NCBI GenBank assembly: GCA_016748015.1
Contig: JAAOMT010000420.1
Span: forward strand, 1 to 64,000
Direction: 5' to 3'
DNA length: 64,000 bases
Source: Geosiphon pyriformis
Lineage: Eukaryota; Glomeromycota; Glomeromycetes; Archaeosporales; Geosiphonaceae
In this document: positions 24,649-35,250 of the stretch, one piece after another
How the letters are laid out: the number at the start of each line of letters is the position of its first letter
Numbering within the stretch: position 1 is the first letter of the stretch
The notes under the pieces: generated by a model
The model's input: the letters and a program-made list of their open reading frames with translations, nothing else
What the model was told of the DNA's origin: nothing
The model's database searches: none
Made by a program: the position numbers and the translations under genes

Positions 24649-25031
24649 AGTAAAAGTAAGTGGTAGTTAGAGGAGCCTGAAAGTTTGGCTGGATTTATCC
24701 CCGAAATGATTAGCAAATTGCATATGGTGATTTACTTATTTTAATAAATAAAATAAAACAATTTTGTGTTAATAAAATAGCTTATATTAACAAATTTCTT
24801 TTATTGATATAATTTTTAACACTTTTTAATAATAATAATAATAATTATAATTATATAATTAAATGAAGATATCCTACACAATACATTTTTCCGCAGCTAA
24901 TGAGTCACGTACTCATCTATCTTATCTACTGCGTGGTAAAAATTGTTTCTCGCGCACGAATGAACAAAAGCTATAAAGCAACAACGAAGTTCGCTCTAAA
25001 AGCGGAATATTAAAATATCAATCTAAACAAG
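24649..25031. promoter_or_regulatory. Divergent promoter region, CSN4 / F-box-WD gene
   Basis: 383 bp between outward-facing start codons. It contains a short (AAT)n tract near 24,829 and an AT-rich left half, with a more mixed right half (24,890-25,020). No specific site is identifiable. Its regulatory role is inferred from gene layout. Confidence 0.45.
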
Positions 25032-26571
25032 ATGCTCCTTCAAGCACCCTTCGATGTAGTCTTAACGATCCTTGAATTTCTCTCGCCCAAAGATTTAATT
25101 TCTCTTTCTCTATGCAATAAAGCTTATTACTCTGCAATTCGAGAACATGGCTGGAAGCACTTTTTTGACCTACAAAAATGGAACCTTACGTTTCCCCCAC
25201 CAAATACTCAAGCAAATGATTGGCACCAATTGGTGGAATTTGGCGTCACCGTTCAAAAAAACTGGGCTAAAAAACAGTTTTCTACAGAAGTCATTTCAAG
25301 TCAAAGACAAGCTTTTTTACCAGTCATAAGGTTTGACAGCGACAAATTAGTCTGTGGGTTAGGCAACTCACTGAATTTCTTTGGGCCTGCACAGCGGAAT
25401 ACTAGCCCTAAATTTTACAAGCAAAAATCCTTTATTGCCCATAATGGTGATATTACCGACATTTCTTTATGCCTTGATCCCAAGGAATTGTTTACTTGTT
25501 CAACTGATGGTCTTATTAAAAGATGGTTCTTGAATCTGCCCGTCACCATACAAATGCCACTTTCACAAACTTACAAAGGGCACACTACTGCCGTCCATTC
25601 AATTTATCAATTCGTCTATGACCCGAGTACTTTATTTTCAGTGAGCGTTGATGGAAAGCTGTTCGTATGGAATACACATACTGCCGAGCTTTGTCATGAT
25701 GTTCAAGTTCCTGGTATACCCCGGGCCATGTGTGGTCTCACTAATGGGTTGATCGCAGTGGGAAACAAAAGTTCTGAACATTTGACCTTGTATAAAGTAA
25801 CGCCAAGTGAGCTAGTACGCGTCAATAGTTTTAAAGGACATAAGAGTACAGTTTACGCTTTACAATCGACCAACCTTCTCCCGCATACCTTCCTTTCCGG
25901 CTGTTATGACAGGCATGTTCAAAAGATTTGACCTAAAACGTTTTTTCTTATGTTTACCTTGACAACAGTTAATTTTTATACTCTACGTTTTTAAGTGTGA
26001 CCCGTTTGTTTGATCTTCGAACAAATTCATGCGTAGCAAGTTTTCAAGATATCTTTGATACAAATCCTGGTAAAAAAAAAAAAAAGATTTCTGCCCTGGC
26101 ATTCCAGTCTTTCTCTTGATCTAATACTGATTCCACAATTGTTGATCGAGAATAGTTTTCTCGGTGGATTATGATCATTATAGAGTAGTGGCTGGTAGTT
26201 CAATGCATGGTGTTGTTCAACTTTGGGACTTGAGATATTCACAAAACGCGGACCATTATCCTGGAAAGCTTAAAAAAGGGGCTGTGGAAGATGGATGGTC
26301 GATTTTCCTAGGTAAAACACAAAGGTCTCCTGTTTATTCTCTTCAATTATCCCATTCAAAGATAGTGGCTGCTTTGGCGGATCAAACTTGGATGTTGGAC
26401 TTCGCCACTGCATCTGAACCCAGATCACCAAGCCTCGAATCCAGTCGTCAGTATAATTTCCATCGTTCACGATATAGATCGAATGAATCCTGGAGAACAC
26501 GTCCTAGTAGGAACGAGGGTGCCTTATATTTTATGCATCAAAAGTGGAATAACTTATACGAAACGTTTTGA
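25032..26571 (+). CDS. F-box/WD40 repeat protein
   Basis: Probable substrate receptor of an SCF ubiquitin ligase. Three exons (25032-25912, 25996-26069, 26156-26571) give 456 residues. An F-box opens the protein (PFDVVLTILEFLSPKDLISL) and would bind Skp1. WD40 repeats follow: IAHNGDITDISL..DGLIKRW, YKGHTTAVHSIY..DGKLFVW, FKGHKSTVYALQ..YDSVTRLFDLR and FSVDYDHYRVVAGSSMHG ending LWDLR. The first intron begins with GC, not GT. That donor is the only one that keeps the frame and completes the repeat as CYDSVTRLFDLR. Reading through the intron would stop the protein at residue 299. The layout resembles fungal and animal FBXW proteins, but I cannot assign an ortholog. Confidence 0.88.
25913..25995 (+). 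other. GC-AG intron in the F-box/WD gene
   Basis: The donor is AG followed by GCATGT and the acceptor is TTTTTAAG. The flanking exon ends GAC AG and resumes with T, giving GAC AGT (Asp-Ser) in the middle of a WD40 blade. No GT donor nearby keeps the frame. Confidence 0.82.
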
Positions 26572-26829
26572 TGTTGATTAATCGGTTGCCTTAATTACAA
26601 GGCTTCATTAATATAAAACTAGCTTATTTTCATTTTTTCGATCTCAATTTCTAATTTAAACTTAGATGTAACTTCATTAATGTAACATTCACCCTGGCAT
26701 CCATCTATATAATTAGATCAGGGAATTTTCATTTTTATTCCTTAACTTATTTAGAATAAATCACGTGTAAATTAAACTTTCAAAATAATAACAAATCACT
26801 GTTGAATGACTTGGACATATTCACAAATG

Positions 26830-27757
26830 TCATAAAGCCTTCTTGAGCCACTCGGCCATTTCTCTAATTACTTCTATACTATTTTCCAATATCTCTGAAT
26901 GGTCTCGAGTTAGACGTATCGCCTCATCGATTTCGTCAAAATCCGCATATTTTCTTCCTACATTAGGCGAAGAAAATAATAAATTAGAGGTATCCTTAAA
27001 CATTAACAGACTTGACCTCAGACCTTCCAACGCAGCCTGAAATATCCGTATAGCTTTATTGTGATCGCAATTGGGATTTAAAGTTGAGAGGGTAATGGCG
27101 GTGATTAAACCATGTTGAGATTTTACTAATGCTCGCTGATATGAAAAGATTTTTAAAATGAAAAACAAAAAACAAAAAACGAAGGAGATTCAGTAGGTTT
27201 AATTTATTCATGGTGATTTGGTATCACGAAAAATTTATAAAAGTATACCACGTGACCCCATGTAAATGTTTTTTCGAGGTCATGTGTGAATTCGGGTGTT
27301 TGACCAAATGTCCATTTCCAGCTCTGAAGTTTTGTTTTGAAAAATGAAATTTGATTTTAAAATTTAGGATTTTGCGATTTTTTTTTGGATACATTATTGG
27401 TATATATCGTACTTTGAGTTCATCACGGTATTTTAGGACTTTAGGGATTTGTGATATGAATGATTCGTCAACTATTTTTGGCTTTTTTTATTTTTATTTT
27501 TATTTTTTTTTAGTTAGATTTTATTAGAGAGGAGCATGGGACCAAGTAAATAGATCCAAGTAAAAGAAATTGAATAATCTAAAAAAAAAAATTCAAACCT
27601 GGAACTGAAATTCACCAGGATCAAGGTAATACCGTTGAAACTCTTGTAAAACTGCACGACAAAAGGTTTCATGGTTCACGGTACTTGAATATTTTTGGAG
27701 ATTGGTAACAGACGATCGTACCGATTCAACACCTTTAGTGATCAGACTTTGCTTTTT

Positions 27758-27793
<36 letters not shown>

Positions 27794-28976
27794 GGTATTT
27801 GTATAATTGATTTAAAATAGTATCAGTAATAAAGGGTAATATTTAAAATGAATACCTTATCATCAACGTGTAAATATCGTCCAATATCCGATAAATCCGA
27901 TTCAATCAGCATCGTACCATGATGATACGCTTTCGCTTGGGTCAACTTGAACGCTGAACCGGAAACGTGTATGCAAGAATGTCAAGGATCTCGAAATCGA
28001 AATCGAAATCGAAAATTAAATTATCACAATTTTCAAAGATATCATCCCAGTAAATAAAAACAAAAAAAAAGGATATCTTTAATCCATCATTAACCACAAT
28101 ATCATGCCGTTCATTAACTTTCGCTGATGGGATCCCTAACCCTTCACGTAACGCGCGTGCCACAATTTCGACATGTTCGTGACGCGTGAATCTGGTACGA
28201 GACATTACCACTGTGTAGTTTGTATTCCCGGGGTCCTAATCGTGTGCCATTTTTGATTATTAGAAATAAAAGATTTTTTTTTTCAAATGAGCAAATATCC
28301 AAAAAGAATTTCATCATATCCCAATACCATTAAAAAAAAATAGCAATTAATCCACACAAAAAAATTAAATATACATGAAATACGGCACCACCACCACTCT
28401 GTCGTCTCACCACCGATATACCATCACCACGTAATAAATTCATATTACATTCTTTCCATGGGTTCTAATGTAAAGAAAATATCAATTTCAAAAATTGTAA
28501 ATGTATTCATTTGAAAGTCTTCAATCAATCGTTAGTTTTCAAACAAAATATTTTAGCATATAACTTTAGCTCTATTAAGACTCGAGTGTAAACCTAAAAA
28601 TCAATACCTGATTTCTTCCAATAACCACACACTTGTCATTTCGCCACAAATATAACAAGATCCCATCATCATTCTTCACATCCTTTTTCTTCTCTTTATC
28701 AGTGTCAAATTCATTAAATTTTGCTGGTATAAGCCCTATTGATGAGCTGTAATCACGAAATAGCCTATTCTTGAAAAGAATTAAAGATGCATATTAGTTT
28801 CTTTTTTTTAATAAAAAATGCAATATCAAATTGGAGTTTCCCATGTTTCATTCGAGAATCAGATCTTGGAGATTGGACAGATAAAAAATATAGTAAAAGA
28901 ACATGCACCACTCTTCAAAAGCCAAATTTGTCCAAGGATCCGTCAGTTGTGATATGAAGCATTCGTATCGAGGTCG
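26830..28976 (-). CDS. Lipoate-protein ligase A family protein (5' exon not found)
   Basis: Mitochondrial-type enzyme that attaches or transfers lipoate to the E2 and H proteins of 2-oxoacid dehydrogenases and glycine cleavage (LplA; yeast Aim22/Lip3-like). Nine exons join in frame: 28909-28976, 28608-28764, 28375-28464, 28077-28235, 27856-27966, 27599-27751, 27413-27481, 27249-27323, 26830-27135, giving about 395 residues. Blocks in order are [71 protein letters not shown] (with the catalytic-type lysine), [16 protein letters not shown] and the C-terminal accessory-domain motif [12 protein letters not shown]. One intron is AT-AC (27967-28076). The exon with the start codon and targeting peptide should lie within 28,977-29,484 but I could not identify it. 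Confidence 0.92.
27967..28076 (-). other. U12-type AT-AC intron in lipoate-protein ligase
   Basis: On the coding strand the intron opens ATATCCTTTT, has a branch site TCCTTGAC about 15 nt before its end, and ends in CAC. This matches the minor-spliceosome consensus at all three sites. It joins GAT GGA TTA AAG to GTT TCC GGT in frame, inside a strongly conserved part of the enzyme. Confidence 0.95.
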
Positions 28977-29484
28977 CTTTTTTACTATGATCTTTTTTTT
29001 TTAAAGATCAAGGAAGAATTTGCAGTTTAGACTTTAATCACTCATGTAAATTTTCCAGAAAAAACTTGATGGATTTTTATGACTGCTACATTTTCGTAAT
29101 CATCAACTCGTGTGAAATAATTTGACACTTGTCGGAAACGATCAACTTTCAAGTTCCAAAAATTTCTTGTCATAATTCTCAAAAAATTTATTCGCATTAT
29201 TTCAAGTAACAGCACAAAGTTTTACATATTTGTGTCATCAGGCCAAGATAGCCAGAAAAATTTAAATTACGAATCTGAAGATCGCAAATATTGCACTTCA
29301 GTTGTCTATTTTGTTATAATTTTATCTTAATGCATCTAAAGAATCTAATGAGGTATGAGAGACCATATTTTCAGTGGTTTGCACTCTGTTGCTCACCACC
29401 GACTTTCTCGGGTTTCTAAAACATCAAAAAGATTGGCTTTTGAAAAAAATCCCGACAAGGATTCTATCGAGTTCGGACAGTTGA
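28977..29484. other. Spacer between lipoate ligase and ARB1
   Basis: AT-rich DNA that should contain the missing first exon of lipoate ligase and the 3' UTR of ARB1. On the minus strand a short ATG-led frame of 14 codons is visible near 29,372, but nothing ties it to the ligase. No other feature is supported. Confidence 0.5.
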
Positions 29485-32193
29485 TTAAATTTTTACACCT
29501 TTTGCTAGGTATCGTTTATAGCTTTCTATAGAACCTTTCCATGGTGTGATAGTTTGATCTTTACAAAGCCAAATATCTTCTGCTACTTGCGATATCAATC
29601 GGAAATCGTGAGAGACTAAGTTCAGAAAAAATTAAATGGTTAATCAATTACATTGATTTTGAAAAGGTACCAGTATAAGAATGTAAAAAGTACCTAATAC
29701 AACTCCCCCACTAAATCCTTTGATAGCCTTGGCCAGGGAATCGATACTTTCCATGTCCTTTGGGAAAAAATTCAATCAAAATTTTGAACCAAGACAACAA
29801 TCCAAGGTATATAACATGTACATACCAAATGGTTAGTCGGTTCATCCATAAGAATTATATCGGGGGTCATTAATACTATTTCAGCAAATACTAAACGAGT
29901 TTTCAAGCCGTCACTCAAAGTCCCAATTGCTCCCGTTTGATGAGCCCCCGTGAGACCATATCGACCGATTTGGTTTCGCCAAAACTAAAGGAACTTTCTC
30001 CGTTAAAAATTAATTCGTTTAAAGATTATTAGAAATTCTCGTAAATATTTTACTGTAGCTTACGTCAACATCACCGTCCAAATGTGCAAATTTTTTCCGC
30101 AAATACTGAATTGGACTCAAATCCATTTCCAATTGCTCAGCACTAAACAAATTCCGAATCAGTGTCAAGTTTTTAAATAGAATCCGACATAATATGATTG
30201 TAAGAAGCGTACCTGTGTTGATTATATTTGGCCAATTTCAAATTTGTATGCCGTGCTATCCTCCCACGAACAGGTTGAAGGTCTCCCACCATCAATTTAA
30301 GTAAAGTACTCTTGCCAACACCGTTAGGTCCTACAAGTGCGACTCGGGAATCCATGTCGACGGCGAGATCCAAATCTTCGTACAAAAAATTTTTGGCGCT
30401 TCCATCATAAGAAAATGAGACTTGATCAAATTGCAGGACAGGAGGAGGCAATTTCTCCACATCATTAAATTTGAATTTGAAAATAGCCGGTGGATCAACC
30501 TATTTAACAGTCAAAGTTAAAAAAAGTTTAACATTATTAAAAATTTTGACAAAGTCTCACCTTCTCGATCAAACCAGCTGCTTCCATCTTATCTATTATC
30601 TTTTGTTTACTTTTGGCTTGCCTGACCTAATTTAGAAGAGAAATTATGTTAAAATTGGGGAAAAAGATATTCGAGATGATTTTGATTTCTAAATTTTATG
30701 TACCAGGTTAGCGTAAGTACCAGCGGATGCAATAAACTTTTTGATGTGGGCAATCTCCTCTTGTTGTTTATGATAGGCTTTCATTTGGTTCGTTTCCTAA
30801 ATTGATAAGAAGTTAAGTTTACATAAAAAAATTACTCAAGAAAACCAAAAAACGTTAATTATTAATGAAAATACCTGTTCTGCCCGAGTACGAACATAAA
30901 CATCATAGTTACCACCGTAATAAATCAGTTTCCGTTGATGGTTGAGACTTTTTTTAAACAAAAAATTTGGTTAAACTTTTGCGGAACACCAATGAAGACA
31001 ATAAAATTTTCTTACTTGATGATGTTGGTACAAACTCCGTTTAAGAAATCTTGTGAATGTGAGACAAGAACGAGAATACGATTATATTGTTTCAAATATT
31101 CTTCGAGCCATACACAAGCCTCCAAATCCAAATGATTAGCTGAAAAGTGAAAAATAAGTTTTATTAATCTTGATTATTGAAATTTTCATCTATCGAAAAA
31201 AACTTACTTGGTTCATCTAGCAACAACAGGGTAGGCCTAATGAATAGAGCTTTGGCCAATGCTACACGCATTCTCCATCCACCAGACATATCTTTTGTTT
31301 TTTTTGCCATCATGTCTTTTAGAAAACCAAGACCGTACAAAAGTGTACTCGCACGAGACTCAAAAGTTGCTGGGTCTAAAGCGGCAATACGGTCATATAA
31401 ATCTTCAAGTCTAGGATCATCGGCACCATCATCTTCCGCGAGAATATCTTCAAGCTCTCTCTCAAGACTAGAAAAACCAAATTAAACATATCGTGTTAAG
31501 ATAATGGATGTTATATTAGGAAATATTATTGAAGATTTCATTATCTTATTTACCGAGAAACTTCATCCCTTGCTGCTTGAATGACGTATTGCGTTGCATT
31601 ATATTCAGTAGGTTCTGCTTCCTGATTTAACAGGTAGACCTAAGAAATATCCAAAATAAATAAAAAAGGTATATAAAAGCTAAAAAGTAGTCAAGATCGA
31701 AACTCACATCAATGTGCGGGGGGATCGGGACCTCTCTTGCCGCCAATGATTGTAAAAATGTGCTCTTGCCGGATCCATTAGCTCCGACGAGACCATACCT
31801 ATTATGATAATACATATGATTTAGCATAAATTATAAGAAGTCAAAAGTGAGTGGATCAAATTTCGAGGCGTACCTTCTGCCAAAATTAAGGTCAATCTCT
31901 GCGTTTTCAACTAAAAGACGACCGAAGAACGACAAGTTATATTGCTCAATCTTGACATCACGAGATCTCGACTGCGAAGCAAGTACACCAGTCGCTGTAC
32001 GTTCACTTGATAGCTTTAAGGAGTCAAAAGCGGAGTTCAAGTTTTCGACCGAAGAGTTTGAAACCGGTGTTTGACTTCCGTTGAGGTTTTCTTCAACGTT
32101 TTTATTCTTACTACTTGAAACGGGGAGTACAGGACTAGCTGTACCTTTGGCGGCCTTTTTGGCCAAACGCTTTTGTTTGGAAACAGATGACAT
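29485..32193 (-). CDS. ARB1: ABCF2/ARB1 ATP-binding cassette protein
   Basis: Soluble twin-ABC ATPase of the ABCF class that acts in ribosome biogenesis and translation (yeast Arb1, human ABCF2). Thirteen exons (31874-32193, 31708-31798, 31554-31639, 31208-31467, 31016-31139, 30875-30947, 30704-30796, 30561-30626, 30213-30499, 30064-30142, 29826-29984, 29694-29757, 29485-29615) give 610 residues, the same as yeast Arb1. A lysine-rich N-terminus ([12 protein letters not shown]) precedes cassette 1 with Walker [10 protein letters not shown] (112-120) and signature MSGGWRMR. The ABCF linker has [15 protein letters not shown]. Cassette 2 has Walker [10 protein letters not shown] (428-436), signature [13 protein letters not shown], Walker [12 protein letters not shown] and switch VSHDFRLI. 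There are no membrane segments. The second signature has L where Q is usual. Confidence 0.97.
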
Positions 32194-32867
32194 ATTCGGT
32201 AAATAGTAAGTATTGGTAGTAAAGTTTAGGGAAGGCTTTGGGTTTGTGATAATGGATCGCAGCGACTAGTATGATGGGGAAACTGATCAGGACAAGTCAA
32301 AAGTTTTTTTTTGGGGGGGGGGGGGGCTCCCAAGAGGATCCTTTTAAATGACGACTGAAAAGAAAAAATTGACGGGCAACACAAAAATTGAGATCATTTT
32401 TTTATGATTATTACTTAATTTGTGTAACACATGAATTGGTGGCAATCACCGACGCAGTTCATTTTTTGATTCTTCCTAATATCATTAGGTGAATCTTTTG
32501 TTCTTTAATAGTGGTTACGTCATCACGAATGACAATAAGGTAATTATAATAGGGAGAGTTAAAGAGATCAAATTTGGATTTTCTCATGGAGATTTAAGTC
32601 TGCGGACGTAAAACCTTTGAATAAGGAAAGGAAATGAATTTTCAAATATTTTGATAATGAACCCTTGGACAAAAATTAATGAATGGTGAAAAGCAAATTC
32701 AAAATTAGTTTTTGATAAACAGACTTCTGAAAAGAAAATGAGGTGGTGTAAGAATCCTGAATATGTGTGGACTTATTCCTTTATATTGTTATCGATAGAG
32801 CATTAGCTTCTCACTTTTAATTGAAAAAATGATAAGACTTGGAAGAATAAATTTAATAGACAGATTA

Positions 32868-32906
<39 letters not shown>

Positions 32907-33690
32907 TACTAAATCTGAAATTTAAATTCCCTATTTATTACGCAACCAAGCGTTCTAAATCCAAATTTTTTTCTAAATAAGTAATATTAACAAAATGGAA
33001 CAAGGGAAGCATCATTTTACGAATTTTATTCCTCATTCTAAAGATGTACGATCGATTCTAGATCCTCGGAAATAAACAACAACTCCGATATTTAATAAAA
33101 AATCCGTTTTCGTAACAACTTCTAGATTTCAATTTTGATATTAAAGGAATTACCAACAATATTTTTATCCTTCAGGTTACACATAAACGCGTAGAATATT
33201 TATTACCATTACAGCAGCCATCACACGGGAAATCCTTAACATTATCTCATATTTCCGTGCGCTAATCCTTGGAGAAAATGAAATAGTGGACATAATATTA
33301 GCGGCAAAAGAAAGTCAAAAAGAGATTATTATTATTATTATTATTATAATTATTATTATTAACAGTTTGAAATTTGGTGAATGCAATGACTGTGAATTCA
33401 TTTTGAAAACGAATTTGGCTGCTGTACGCAAGGCATACTAATATGAACTTTCTTTAATTGATTTTAAAATTAAAATTTCTTTGATCTTGAATATTAGGAT
33501 ATTTTCCTATAAACAAATAAATTTTGATGAGATAAAAAAAACGTAATGTATGCTAAGCATTCAAAGACTAAATGGTTGGATTTTAGAACATCTAATATAT
33601 AGATCGAAGCGCCACACCATCTGACTGCTCGATCAAAAGTATAAAAAAAACTTGTATCTTTTTTAGAAATCTCGAAACTATTATCTAAAT
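32194..33690. other. Gene-free spacer between divergent ARB1 and an unknown gene
   Basis: About 1.5 kb without a supportable gene. It includes a run of 14 G at 32,313-32,326, a (GATT)n tract at about 32,870-32,907 and a (TTA)n tract at 33,327-33,360. Several strong hairpins are absent by eye. Confidence 0.7.
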
Positions 33691-34481
33691 ATGAATCCTG
33701 TTGTAGCTATCTCGGTCTTCTCCGCTCTTCCACTTTATTTTAAAAACTATGAAATCTCCCAAATACTCTTTCTAACAGCTTTTCAAATGGTCGAAGGGAC
33801 TTGTGCATGGTTTAAGCGTTCTCGTACAGAGCTTTTAAACATTGTCTTATCTGTTGATCTCGTCATTAAAACTTGCTTCCTCGATTTTGGTTTGTACTTT
33901 TTTATTAGCTTTTTGGTCTTATGCCTGGTTGGCTGGCTCGTAAGAAGGTAATAATTTGAATATATTTTCTTAGGTAAAAATTTTCAAAATATATATTTTT
34001 TAATCCAATTAACAAATTTTCCTGAGACAATAGGATGAATTCTTCTAGAAAAGTCTTCCCAACCGTAGTAATCAGCGGTTCAAGGCCCGCTGAAAATTAT
34101 TTACGCCTTCGTGTAGATAATTTAAAAGCTTTTAGTCGAGAACAAATAATTTGGCGTCAAATCAACATATTAAAGAGGAATGAGAGGGAATTCCGAAAAG
34201 CTGGTAAATTATTCTCGAAATTTTACATATTCAAGATCTCATTCACGTTTCAGAACTTTAAATTTAGTGTTTTCTATTTTATTTTTTACAAATCTTAAAG
34301 GTTTACCCGCCATAGAAAGGTCGCGACCGCTTTTCAGCTCAGCTCTTTCTCAGGTGACACGGGCTGATATCGGTATAACTGGTGTTTTGAATACTATTTC
34401 ACACCGATTTGTGAATCTAGTTGAGCGCGGTGAATTCCGTCCCAAAAATGAGCTCTCGGTATGCTATAATCGATTAATGGA

Positions 34482-34516
<35 letters not shown>

Positions 34517-34730
34517 ATAGAAAATTAATCAAAATATTTAAAATTAATTTTTATACCCAAACATTCAGGTACTCTTGACAAGAAAAGCAGCCATGAATCG
34601 TTTGCGTGCTGCTCAACCACGAATTAGGAACCCGTCGCCCCAAAAGCCAGTTACAAAAGTGGCAAACATCTCGCCTCCTAAAAGGTTAGCAGTATTCGAG
34701 AGTTTGTCGTCGAAAAAACATAAAATATAA
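33691..34730 (+). CDS. Unrecognised protein with N-terminal hydrophobic segments
   Basis: Four exons (33691-33947, 34034-34203, 34301-34458, 34569-34730) join in frame to 248 residues with canonical GT-AG borders. The first about 86 residues are hydrophobic and could hold two or three membrane helices, ending in the strongly apolar LYFFISFLVLCLVGWLVRR. The rest is polar and basic (AFSREQIIWRQINILKRNE, then a Pro/Lys-rich tail KPVTKVANISPPKR). The layout is an N-terminal membrane anchor with a soluble C-terminus. I do not recognise a family. Consistent splice phases and codon usage unlike the surrounding AT-rich DNA support a real gene. Intron 3 carries a (TTA)n tract at 34,484-34,513. Confidence 0.68.
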
Positions 34731-35250
34731 GCGTAAAAGAATAGGTTTTGGAATTATCTTCACTCAAGAACTCTTATATACGTCTTTTACGACCAAATTG
34801 TTTAGATAGCTCAAGTAATTACAGGGTTAGGAATTTAGTGAACAAAAAACCCTCTTCAAATTAGATAAGGGTTTAATGTAAATATTTTTAAAAAGAAAAA
34901 TGTAAATTATTCAAAAGGTATATTGATAGTTTTGTAAATAAAAAATCAATCTATGCTAGCTGAAATTCATCTTGTTTTTGGAGTTTCAAATCGATCGCTT
35001 TTAACCAAATTGGGGAATTGCGCATTCATGATGTGGATTTTTTTATCTTTAAAAATAAAATAAAAATTATCCCGATTGATCAAACTATCCCTCAATTACG
35101 GAATTAGTTGTACTCCCGAAAATCTAGTTAAATTTCCCCTTATCATTACTGTAACCACAAATAATGTTGATATTTTGGTTGACCAAAGTTCTACCACGAT
35201 CAAAACATCACCATCCCTAACTTTGCCAATCTTTCACTAAAAACCTAACC
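34731..35250. other. Spacer upstream of the Uds1-domain gene
   Basis: AT-rich DNA of 520 bp holding the 3' flank of the unknown gene and the promoter of the next. The last about 100 bp become richer in C (ccacaaat, catcaccatccc), as is common in fungal 5' UTRs. No gene seen. Confidence 0.55.
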
